NCBI GenBank assembly: GCA_030765065.1
Contig: CM060978.1
Coordinates: forward strand, 216,833,498-216,897,497
Length of the DNA: 64,000 nt
Direction: 5' to 3'
Source of the DNA: Deroplatys truncata
Taxonomy: Eukaryota > Arthropoda > Insecta > Mantodea > Mantidae
Part shown: in pieces, positions 46,641 through 56,346 of the stretch
How the letters are laid out: each line of letters begins with the position of its first letter
Numbering within the stretch: the first letter of the stretch is position 1
Notes under the pieces: generated by a model
The model's input: only the letters and a program-made list of their open reading frames with translations
Databases searched by the model: none
What the model was told of the DNA's origin: nothing
Position numbers and translations under genes: made by a program

Positions 46641-48144
46641 TTCACTCCCTTAGGAAGCATGCTAGGCATTTCAATATCGTGCCTTCTAAGAAACTTCCGG
46701 AAACGACACCTGCAAGACTTGGATTATGGAGCTGTTCCTGTAATATTCGTTCAGCACGGTGTGGAAAAAGGAAGCGAGATTTGGATGTACAGGCGTAAGC
46801 CCACAGCCATATTTCCTAACAGACATCACGCCGATATTGCAGTCGGCGTAAAGATCATAACTGGGTTAGTTGGAAAAACACCGACAGCCATTCAGATGCC
46901 CCGATTATGGACTGTGTCTGATCTCAGCACAGATGGCCGTGCTGAAGAATATACCGTACACCCATAATCTAACTTGGATCGGATCAGTGCGCGATGCTGA
47001 CGCAGCAAACCTATCCGATCCGCACCTCAAGATTTCCACTTAATGCCCGCAAGATATTCTGAGCACGGTCACGTCGCGTCTTCAGAAGAACTATATGCTA
47101 TGACCAGCTAAGCTTTCTATCAAAAGTCAACCCCAGGAATTTCGTCTCATCTGCGAATCTGACCGAATCGGAGCAAAGATGGTAATCATCTCCTACGCCA
47201 GAATTTACACAGATGGACTTCTCAATTGAGAAACGAAATCAGTTTTTAGAACTCACTTCTATAAGTTTGTATTATAAACATAACTGCATACGACATTCCA
47301 AAAACGGCGTACGCTGAGAAGTACAAAACACGGCAAAGTCGTCGAATAAGCATGACAATACTCCTGGAGGAACACATTACGTGATCTAATTAATCACTAT
47401 AGTAAACAGTGTAACCCATAGAGGCACTCCGTTCTCCTGAACATAAGGACTGGAAAAAAACGAGCTGACCGTTACTCGGAAAATACTATCTTTCATTAGC
47501 TCCTGAATGAACAGTGGTAAGCTCCACGTATGTTCTAGGTATGTAGGGAACGTAGTATCTCTGCACGCCAGCACATATCATAAGCCTTCTCGAAGTCAAA
47601 AATATCCCAACGGTTTGACAATTCTTCATGAATGTGTTCATGATCTGCGTTGATAATGATATAAGGTGGTCCACAGTTGAACGGCGTTGTCGAAAACCGC
47701 ACTGAGTGTCGGTCAGTAGGTTGTGAGTTTTTAGCCACATACCAACCGTCCACTGATCATGCGTCCCATCACCCTTCAAATGCAACTTCTGAGGGAAATA
47801 GGAGACGGTAGCTGGACGGCAGATGGCGGTGCTTTCTGTCTTTCAAGGTGAGTATAACGGTGGCCTCTCGCCACATTTTCGGGAAAGTAACGTCAAAACA
47901 AACACGATTATCGACTTCGAGCAGGAAAGACTTACCTTCAGGAGAGAGCCGTTGCAACATTCATACATGGATACCATCTGGTACTGATAGTCGCGAAGAT
48001 GAAAGAGGATTTTCTACCTCCGTCATGGTGAAAAGGTGATAGTAATCTTCAACGTTTCCAGAACGAAATGAGAAACCCTGAAATTCCACATAAGTTTTAA
48101 CTGGAAGGAATTCGGTCGAATAGTTATCTGAGCTAGACACTTGA

Positions 48145-48530
48145 GCGAAAGCACTGCCAAATATATTGGCACGTCAAATGATCAACAACAGCTCCTGCAG
48201 CTGTTTTAAGACCGGCGATAGGCAGGTAGGTAGCGTTTCCGGCCATACGGCTTAACTTATCCCATACAACAAAGGAAGCGGTATGTAAATTAAATGAAGC
48301 TACAAAATTGTTCTTGTGTATTCTTGCTATCCTAGCGAAAGCACTGCAAAATATATTGGCCACGTCAAGTGGATTAACAACAGCTTCCGCAGCTGTTTTA
48401 TGAACGGCGAAAGGCAGATAGGTAGCGTTTCCGGCTATACGATTTAACTTATGCCATACGACAAAGGAAGGCGTATGTAGATTAAATGAAATTACAAATT
48501 TGCTTCGTTGTGTATTTTTGCTATCCTTAA
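48145..48530. repeat. tandem duplication of about 190 bp within ORF2
   Basis: Two diverged copies start GCGAAAGCACTGC at 48145 and 48335 and end TTGCTATCCT. On the minus strand both encode the same block (NATYLP, LDVANIF-like, FARIA). Allowing for small deletions in the left copy, the original unit was near 192 bp, so the open frame is kept across both copies. Confidence 0.88.
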
Positions 48531-49223
48531 TAGCGTGCCAAGACTTGGCAGGCATTTTCTTGTACTGGATCAGGTTATCCAGTGTAGGGCGACGCTGGAA
48601 AACCCTGAGAGCACGCCCGCGAGCACGAATGGTCTATCGATATTTATCCGTCCACCAAGGGATCGGAAATCAACAGGGTTGGGCAGTCCACCGAGGAATA
48701 GATTGTTCAGCAGCAGAAATAATCATCTCTGTGAAATGTACGGGTAAAGCATTCACAGAGTTCTTTGTAATTAAACACAACCACCTTGGAGTAAAAGTTC
48801 CAGTTGGCTTGATCTTTGCGCCGACTAGGCAAACGTGTGGACTAATAAGACATGGAAAGTTGTCACTAGAGTGTAAATCGGAGATTACAGTCCATTATAA
48901 GGAAACTGCCATCTGTAGAGAACAAACTGCTAAATCAAGATGTGAAAAACTATTGAAGGAGTAGGGCCGGTTTTACAGTTCAGGCCTAAGTCGAACCTTT
49001 ACTAAGCTACGGACGCAGCTTAAACAAAACTTAAGCTTTGGTTAAAGCTTTGCGAGTTTCACAGTAGGGCAACCACGTTTGGCTTTACTGAGCTGAACAA
49101 CTCCTCGAAACTTTAAAGTTGGTAACGCTTGCGCATGCGCATCGAGCGAATTCCCATCATTTGTTTATGGCGACGCTGTCCTGAAAGTAAGGTTTTATAG
49201 GTTATTCAGATACACACATTAAA

Positions 49224-49760
49224 ATGACCAAAAAATCAGAGCCAAAACGTACTGCTAACTTCACTTCTCAAGAAGTTAGCATTCTGTTAGAAATTGTAAA
49301 GCAGTATAAACACATAATAGAGTGCAAGCAATCTGATAAGGTACTGTGGAGCAGGAAGAACCAAACGTGGGGGAAAATTGCGGAGTTATTCAATGCAAAG
49401 AGCGGAATAATATACAGAGATGCTACCGTGTTGAAGAAGAAATATGACAATTTGAAGAAAGTTACAAAAAAGAAATACGCCGAAGAGAAATGTGCTATTC
49501 GGGGTAAAGATGGAGGTCCAGCTGTGCAATCGTTAATTACGCCAATCGACGAGGAAATAAAGGAATTAATTGGTGTCCAAATTGATGGATATGAAACAAT
49601 TTTCACAACCCTGCATGCTGTAGATGAGACGCCGGAAAAATCTCCATCTGCAATTAGCATGCTTCCACTTGCATATAACCTCAACATCAAAAGAAGCATC
49701 GTTTCTGACGAGAAGGTTTTGTTCCTGAAATATAAAGTAATAATACCTTATGAGCAATAA
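49224..49760 (+). CDS. Myb/SANT-like DNA-binding protein of Harbinger
   Basis: An uninterrupted 178-codon frame, the only apparently intact gene here. Residues 8-100 fit the Myb/SANT-like domain found in Harbinger accessory proteins and NAIF1-type genes: NFTSQEVSILLEIVKQYK, IIECKQSDKVLW, W at the core positions (KNQTWGKIAELFNA), then LKKKYDNLKK and a lysine-rich stretch. A C-terminal region of about 75 residues has no known motif. In this superfamily the protein binds transposon ends and helps the transposase enter the nucleus. The start at 49224 follows about 260 bp of leader inside the element, and AATAAA overlaps the stop region (49756-49761). A GT at about 49714 could be a donor, in which case the last 15 residues are intronic read-through. 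Confidence 0.85.
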   Translation: MTKKSEPKRTANFTSQEVSILLEIVKQYKHIIECKQSDKVLWSRKNQTWGKIAELFNAKSGIIYRDATVLKKKYDNLKKVTKKKYAEEKCAIRGKDGGPAVQSLITPIDEEIKELIGVQIDGYETIFTTLHAVDETPEKSPSAISMLPLAYNLNIKRSIVSDEKVLFLKYKVIIPYEQ

Positions 49761-49807
49761 AGTATATTATAAAGGTGTAAGAATATATTTAATATTAAGT
49801 TTTACTT

Positions 49808-50024
49808 ACCAGTCTGTTTTATATTTAATTGCATCATCAATAATCTCTAGTACCATAATCGCAGACTGTTTACTTAACCGAAACCTCTCGTAGAATTGTC
49901 GGTCATTCAATATGTGGAAATGATTTAGACGCATTCTAAACACGTTAGGCCGTCTTATATTGTGGATAAGGTTTAAAATAACTTGCATTTTCTCGTCAAT
50001 AAAATTTTCGTCCTCAGATAACAT
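49808..50024 (-). pseudogene. Harbinger transposase, first exon only
   Basis: Minus-strand frame of 72 codons beginning MLSEDENFIDEK, with RMRLNHFHILNDRQFYERFRLSKQSA resembling the N-terminal region of HARBI1-like nucleases. It ends at an excellent splice donor (GACTG then GTAAGTAAAA, around 49808). No second exon with the DDE catalytic residues exists before the convergent Myb gene. The rest was lost by internal deletion and this copy cannot make transposase. Confidence 0.75.
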
Positions 50025-50749
50025 GGCGACTCCTTAACTTAAACCGCAGTTCAGTACGGTTTAAGTCGAGTCCCGTATAATCTCGGCTTAGCGCTTGAAC
50101 TACGCACTGTAAAACTCAGCTGTAGCTTAACTCTCCGGTTAAGCCCGATTCGAAGTTTAAGCTTATACTGTGAAACCGGGCCTTAGAGAAATGTAGGCTC
50201 TCCGGTATTCAGAAGAGCTAGATTGTAGTTGTCCAAAACAATGGCGATAAATTTGCCTCTCGCACAAGCCCAAGGTGAGCCCCAAGGAGGGTAATGACAT
50301 TGGCGTCTTCCATCAAAAGAAAGGGTATTCGTAACTGGGAAACTAGATCTTTTAAATCAGTGAGCGAGAGGTCGTCAGATGGAGGCAGGTAGTTACTACA
50401 AATGGTAAATTGGATGGATGGCACCTTAATCCTTACAGCGACTGACTGGATGTCAAACAGTATGGATACGGATTCCACAAATATATCATCTTTGATGAGC
50501 ATCATAGTGCCCCCGCGCGCAGGAATAACCCCTTCCGGTGTAAGATCACTTCATGCTATACCATCTGATTTGAAAGCTGTCTTGCCGACGGAGCTTAGTT
50601 TCTTGCAAACACACGAGCAAAGGTTCATTTTTGTCGAGTAAAAGTTCAAGCTCTGGTCGATGTGTTATAATTCTACTGTGTTCCACTGTAGGATAGACAG
50701 AGTAATTATAATGGGATACGTTCTCAGTCGTAAGAAGCCACTACGTTGA

Positions 50750-52390
50750 GAAACCGATGGCTTATTCAATTTACCCTTTTTCTTGGTGTCAGGCTAACAC
50801 CTTTAACGGAGGATTTATCCTAACTCTTTTTCACTGTCGTTGTGGCATTGTGGGCAAAATTCGCCTTCTCCATCTCCTCCACGGGAAAAAACCCTTTTCA
50901 ATTGAAAACTCCGGTTCGAGAACCTCGATCCGATTGGGAGTGGAGATCAGCGAATATATAGATCGCCGTTTTGAGTCCTTCCTAGAAGATTCCTGAATAG
51001 AGGATCTCCGAGGAGATGCTGATGAATTTGTCTTCCCTTTGGATGTTCTGGGTACAGACTTCTCATTTTCTTTCAGGAAATTGGTTCTATCGTAGCTGGT
51101 CCTGAACTTTTTCGCTGATGAATTATACGTACGGGCTTTCAGTCTTATTGTTTGAGGTCGACGGTTTTGATGATGAGTTTACCGAAACAGACCTGGCAGA
51201 TAATGCAACTGTAAGTATTTATTTCGAGGGCTTTGAAAGTGATCTGGCTATGAGAATCTTTTCTGAAATTGTGGCCCCGTTAATATCGCTGGTCTGAGTT
51301 ACAATTTCCCGACTCGGTACCGGTTTAACTGCAACTGAGCTATAGGTGCCGGATTTTGGGGACAGAGGGTTGGCAGATGCGCTGGAGTTTCCAGGCTTTC
51401 GAGGTACGTTCTCGCTAACCCAGATCTCTTGGATCGCTCTTTCCTCCGTAAAATGGAGGCATACTCGGGAACTAGATGAATGTTCACCGCAGCAGTTGAG
51501 GCACGCTGGAGCTGATATACATGCTACATCGTGTGAGATGTCTCCACAATTAACACACATAAATTTGCCGTTGCAAAATCACTAGTGTATCCAAAGCGCT
51601 GACACTCAGCGGGTTCGGGATACTATATGACCTGACTTCAATTACTTTATATACCTCCTTAATTCTTTGAGAGAAAAAATGAAAATTAAATTGAGTTTTA
51701 TTTATGGATGCTCTTTAACTGCTGTGGTTGTTAGCCTCCCATTCTATATTGGGCGTGAAAGACCGGTAATTTTGCTCAGAGGCCTCTTCATCAGGCTTGA
51801 GGTTCTCTTACGTGCTGTAAATCTACGACATGGAACCACCGGCTTTAGTTCCCTTCAGAAGGAACCCATGCTAAGGATATTTAGGCCTGAAAAAATCCAT
51901 CGCCCTCCGCCAGGTTTGAACCCCCGACCTCGAGAATTAGAGGCTAGCCTGGTAGCCACTACACCACGGAGGAATACTACTTTGAGGGAGATCTACCCGA
52001 TCAAATGCAAGGAACAAGGTACGAGTGGGCACGAACTCACCTCTTTCCTTCCGCTGAACCCGATATACAGAGGTTTCACCTTGATCTGCAAGATTTTCTT
52101 GAATCTCCTCATTAGACATATCGTTCAATGCACGGATATTTACCACATCGCGCGAGGAGTTCCTTTGCATCTCAACCCGTATAGGGTAGCTGGCTAACAA
52201 TTTTGTTGTCAGTATTCTCGCTGCCTAGGATGCTGAATACGCTTCAACTAGGAGTGCGCCATTGCGAGATCTAATACATGATTTAGCTGGTCCAGCAATA
52301 TTATCCAGACCCTTTTGAATTGTAAATTGATTCACCTAATAAAATTTCTTTGCTTCCTCAGTTCTTGCAATAATCGCAGATCACTATAAT
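50750..52390 (-). pseudogene. gag-like ORF1 of the I/Jockey-type element
   Basis: Minus strand: KGLDNIAGPAKSCIRSRNGALLVEA near 52300, TKLLASYPIRVEM, IRALNDMSNEEIQENLADQG, FDRVDLPQS at the SINE insertion, then IEVRSY..PNPLSVSALDTL. Zinc-knuckle cysteines follow (CVNCGDISHDVACISAPACLNC, 51555-51490) and a Ser/Pro-rich C-terminal part. This is the CCHC gag of I- and Jockey-group elements, an RNA-binding protein. It is split by SINE A at 51674-51979 and by frameshifts. Confidence 0.85.
51674..51979 (-). repeat. SINE family A, full-length copy in gag
   Basis: Minus-strand copy co-linear with 46349-46640: A box GGTGTAGTGGC, B box GGTTCAAACC, CCTTCTGAAGG and a CCATAAATAAA end. Flanking 9-bp duplication with one mismatch: CTTTGAGAG at 51665 and CTTTGAGGG at 51980. 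The gag reading frame resumes on both sides. Confidence 0.93.
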
Positions 52391-53434
52391 TTATCATATG
52401 GCTGGAAACGCTGGCAGACATTCAAATCCTACGTGCAATTGAAGCAGGATCAAACCTGCATAAAGACCGGTTCAGACTTGTATAATTGTGAGAATTATCA
52501 CACTACACAGAGGGTGGTTGATATTATTCATAATACCACGTTAATGTGATTACTTCTTTAATAAATTATTCATTTATCAAACTAACCAGAAGTGCTGACT
52601 ATTATGCATAATAGCCTGTTATTATGCGTTGCACTATAGCCTCCCTTAAAAGATTTTTCATGTATGTGGGTGAAAGGAGGAATTATCACATAGGTCCATA
52701 CAGAAACAGAACGCCAAGATGCAAGTCTTTCCGTAGAATACTTTATGATTACAACAGTATACATAGAGTTTATATTAATTAAATCAACAATATAATAACA
52801 ATGATAAGTAATCTAATGGCTTCATGAAGTTCACTTTCGAGTTCCCAGGTCCATCAACAATGTATATCAGGTAAGCGGCGTTTAAGAAGAGTTGTCTGCA
52901 TTGCAATTACTGTAAATGTGGTTTGGTTCGCAACGGTACTACCAAATGGTTTAGAGAACACCGTCGTATCACTATCATACCCAATATTATGCTTATTCGC
53001 GGTAACCATTATCAGAATGCCCAAAATCCAGAACTCTTGGCTAACACAATAATGCCATCAGAAAATCATTTACAATAACCGAACGAGCACAGCAATAGTT
53101 GAAAGGTCAAGACAGCCAAGTTACTGTTCATTGTTGTATTTAAATTGCCCACAAAGGCAACTACGGCATCATACTTATCCGGGTTAGAAACTCGCACGCC
53201 ACTGACGACCCGTCGCTACTGAGAGAGGGTCATCAACTATCCTCGGCTAAAGCCCAGAAGTTTTTCTTCCGCAATTTTCACAGACGCTCTCTCTGGGCAG
53301 CAGTGAACACGAGCGCCCTCATCCGGAACTACTGCACAGCACACTAGCGCCCGACGACCGGCATGAACCATAAATTATGAACGCGCGATCATTGAAACTG
53401 TAATTATAACTGGTGCCGAACATAAATCATACTG

Positions 53435-53622
53435 TATCCTTAGCATGGCTTCCTTCGGAAGGGAAGTAAAGCCGATGGTCCCGTGTCGTAGATTTACGGT
53501 ACGTAAAATATCCTCTAGCCTGATAAAGAGGCCTCTGAACAAAATTATCGGTCTTTCACGCGCAATATAGAATGGGACGCTAAGGACCACAGCAGCTAAA
53601 CAGCATCCATAAATAAACAATA
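53435..53622 (+). repeat. SINE family A, 5'-truncated copy
   Basis: Body and tail only: TATCCTTAGCATGGCTTCC, CCTTCGGAAGG, CCCGTGTCGTAGATTTAC, CCATAAATAAACAA. The tRNA head is missing. Confidence 0.9.
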
Positions 53623-53800
53623 AGAAAAGAGCATATTGCCCAAATTTATCAAATTAACGTTAACATAACTACAAACAATAAAGCGCCATTTAACTCACCG
53701 ATTAAACTTAATCATTATTATGCTCTAAAATACGTGTAAACGATGAACAGATCATATTTAAATAATGATTCGCGAGTGCAGATTGATACTACAGTATTTA

Positions 53801-55393
53801 GCATTCTTATTCGTACACTTCAATTTTCTAAGAAAATACCTTAATATTTGTTAGAAGACACAGTCAAATTGATATTTTTTTTCCATATATGTTGAACAGT
53901 ATAACACGTGCTGTTTCAGGAATTAACTAAATATTAACTTATGAACTTACAAACTAAATTAAATAAAATTGTAAAAGAAACATGACCATATTTGTACTTT
54001 TCTATTCGTACATTAGAAATAATAGTTTAATAACAAATACACCACTGATCATCTAATATTTTGTTGGGTTACCTTTGGCTTAATAACTGCCTCACACCTT
54101 CTCTTCATAGAAGTAACCAAGGTTTTGCATTCTTCTAGGCTAATTTTATTCCATTCTTCTTCCACAACACATTTAAGCTCTTGTTTAGACTTTACTCTAC
54201 TTTTACGGATTCGTTTCTTCAGAATTGTCCACAGATGCTCGATTGGATTCAAGTTTGGTCTCTGAGAAGGTGTTTGTAGTAGTGTGGGTACATTCCATAT
54301 CAACCAATTCATGTTCAGTCTTGCCTTGTGTTTAATGTCATTATCCTGCTGAAACCTATAACCAGATGCCATGTCCATTTTCTCGGCACTCTGCTTTACA
54401 TTGTTCTTTAAAATGCCAAAATGCAGATATTTCTCCATAGTGCCATCAAAAATTGTATATTACCAACACCGTTGGATGACACGCAGGCCTAGAGCATAAT
54501 GGAATCACCATCATGCTTAACTGTGGGAAGAGTGTCTCTGTAGTCATTGTGTAAATTTGCTTTTCTCCAGACTCTGTTTATCCCATCTGACCCGAAGTCA
54601 ATCTTATCTCGTCTGACCGTATCACGCTGTCCCAAACGTTCTGATCCTTATGAATGTGATCTTTAGCAAATGCAACACGTTTCTTCCTGTTTGCTGCAAT
54701 TACATAAGGCTTCTTCCTTGGTGTTCGGCCATGGTACCCATACTTCCATAAGACACGACGAACTCTTTGGTCAGATATCTTCTTTCCAGACACATTTTCT
54801 ACTAATGGTCGTAACTGAGGAACACTTAATTTTGGATTTTCTCGGATTTGGCTTACAATGTAACGTTCCTCTCGTACATTCGGCCTACTTTCTTTAGGTT
54901 TTTTTGGTAAATTCTTTGTAGAACTTGCTCCATAAATTTTTTCACTACATACCGAATGGTAGAATGCGTTTATTTACTGTCTCTCCTATTTTTCTGAGAG
55001 AATGCCCGCTAAGTGCCAAGCTTATAATTATTTGCTTCAGATCAGAACTAAGCTCCTTTTGCTCACCCATTTCGATCGCTACTGACAGAACGTATACAAC
55101 TGCGACCGCAGTAGCCTAAGCGACCTTTGAAACATGTGCATGTTGAAGCTGTTTACGACGCAGTGGTCATTCTTAACAACTGTTCGAATAGGAAAGTTGT
55201 ATAACATTGGGGGCTACTTCTTTAACATTGCTGTTTCATGCAATGGTGTAAGTTCTAAAATGCAGTTTTTCATTGGAATTTGTTTGAATTAGATTCATCA
55301 AGCACGTATAAACGACTCACAGAAAAACACAAGTTCTTAAGCAAGAAGAGCATGACTTTTTATTGAAACCCTGATATGTACGAATAAGAATGT
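53801..55393 (-). mobile_element. Tc1-like transposon with IR/DR ends
   Basis: TA flanks at 53799-53800 and 55394-55395. The outer repeats are GCATTCTTATTCGTACAC at 53801 and its inverse ending at 55393. A second pair, CTATTCGTACA near 54002 and TGTTCGAATAGG at 55181, lies about 200 bp inside. Two direct repeats within each long inverted repeat is the IR/DR layout of Sleeping-Beauty-like Tc1 elements. The size of 1593 bp also fits. Confidence 0.92.
54049..55070 (-). pseudogene. Tc1-like DD34E transposase, broken
   Basis: Start MGEQKELSSDLKQIIISLAL with a paired-like helix-turn-helix (LSGHSLRKIGETVNK). Next come ISDQRVRRVLWKYGYHGRTPRKKPYV, a DE pair in SDEIRLT (first Asp), FQQDNDIKHKARLN (second Asp), and RPNLNPIEHLWTILKKR (Glu; 34 residues after the second Asp). 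The C-terminus is RRCEAVIKPK. Length near 340 residues is standard. Stops after the helix-turn-helix and frameshifts at about 54440-54580 inactivate it. Confidence 0.92.
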
Positions 55394-55395
55394 TA

Positions 55396-56286
55396 TATAC
55401 TGTATATGGATTCAAGTAAGTGGAGTCATTAAGAGGGCCGAGACAACACATATAAAGAGCGACGAGTTTACGAGATACTCAAAACGTTTTTATATTATAG
55501 TAATACGTGATTTTTTGTTAGATTATGTGAAATCCACCTCCAGTTTGTGTGCCCGTAATCTGTAAGTGCAAGAAAACACACGATTGTAACAAAAAAAAGT
55601 TATTTGAAAAGATAAGACTGTCACTGAATGCTTTGGGTCATTTCCAGGGAAACTTGTTTTAAATAATAATTATATTTGATGTTATCTTAATTAATACTTA
55701 AATTAGACCACATTGCCAGATATTCTATAAAGTAAAATAAATAAACAAATCGCCTAAACTTCTTCTTTACTGCAGTCATTAGCAAGACATAAAGTATAAG
55801 GTGTTCGTGTAGCATGTGAACGAACTCCGATCGAATCCCTTTCATTGGATTCATTTAAAATAACAATACAGAAGACTAAACTTGCTCGTCATTTATCCCA
55901 TAAAGTTATTGTGCAGGTTGTTGTTTTTTTAACGTTTTCTCTTTCAAATCCTGCTACGCTTTTACTTTCAATTATTACCTCACAACTCAATAGGGATGAC
56001 TGATTACAACAGAGAACAATACAAGCAAAAATCGTGTTTGAAACACTCGTGCGGCTTCTCGACGATGAAATAAGTCACTTGTCGTGACAAAAACGTAATT
56101 TACTGCATTATTGTAATATTAATCTTCTAATTAATACACAAGCACTCTTCCATAAATGGGTCACTAGAATGGCTCGGAGTAGTAAAATTTCAGCAGATAA
56201 AGCTACTCTTTGGTTTCGACAATAGGTGGTTTCTATAGAATGTTCCATAAGTTGTTCAAATTATTACAAATTGTTCAAATGTAAGA
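55396..56286. other. unassigned spacer
   Basis: AT-rich DNA with no recognised gene or repeat. Confidence 0.4.
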
Positions 56287-56346
56287 TTTTTACTTTCTCT
56301 GCCATCTACCTAGAGTAGATATAAGGAAGTATTCCATTCCACTCAA
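56287..56346 (-). mobile_element. HINE-like 3' tip
   Basis: Only the last 60 bp of the family: TACTTTCTCTGCC, hairpin ATCTAC/GTAGAT at 56304-56320, GGAAGTATTCCATTCCACTC. It abuts the P-like pseudogene. Confidence 0.75.

Larger units (their letters stand above)
48965..50182. mobile_element. PIF/Harbinger-type element, internally deleted
   Basis: Inverted ends GGCCGGTTTTACAGTT (48965) and ACTGTGAAACCGGGCC (ending 50182) with imperfect 3-bp flanks TAG and TTA, the usual target size and near-TWA sequence of Harbinger elements. Inside are a Myb/SANT-like gene on the plus strand and the first exon of a transposase on the minus strand, the classic two-gene layout. The transposase catalytic part is missing. 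It splits the endonuclease region of the surrounding retrotransposon. Confidence 0.9.
46161..50740 (-). pseudogene. ORF2 (endonuclease, RT, RNase H) of the I/Jockey-type element
   Basis: In order on the minus strand: ILQWN near 50690; LLVCLQETKL near 50610; FTICSNYLPPSDDLSLTDLKDLVSQL near 50400; the interruption by Harbinger; SSHLDLAV-like and IPRWTAQ...PWWTD (48680-48640). Then LSPEGKSFLLEV near 47950, QCGFRQRRSTVDHLI at 47705-47661, IFDFEKAYDMCWRAEILRSLHT near 47600-47535, VQENGVP near 47440, and a FxDDFAVF-type YADD counterpart (FDDFAVF, near 47345). Next come FLGLTFDRKLSWS near 47125 and RSKLDYGCTVYSSA near 46975; IYTDVSKRTNYV near 46190 marks RNase H. Frameshifts and stops are frequent. 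Confidence 0.87.
46161..53345 (-). mobile_element. I/Jockey-type non-LTR retrotransposon, decayed and interrupted
   Basis: One minus-strand element can be followed from a GC-richer presumed 5' leader (about 52500-53345) through gag (52390-50750), endonuclease (50735-50185, resuming at 48960), RT (about 48000-46950) and an RNase H start (near 46180). It ends at a truncated SINE. Removing the inserts at 46349-46640, 48965-50182 and 51674-51979 leaves about 5.4 kb, the normal size for an I- or Jockey-group element. The RNase H motif favours the I group. The 5' boundary is an estimate. Confidence 0.85.

Noticed and set aside
49268-49699. A 143-codon minus-strand ORF
   Set aside because: It is the shadow of the Myb/SANT-like gene, which has clear domain residues.
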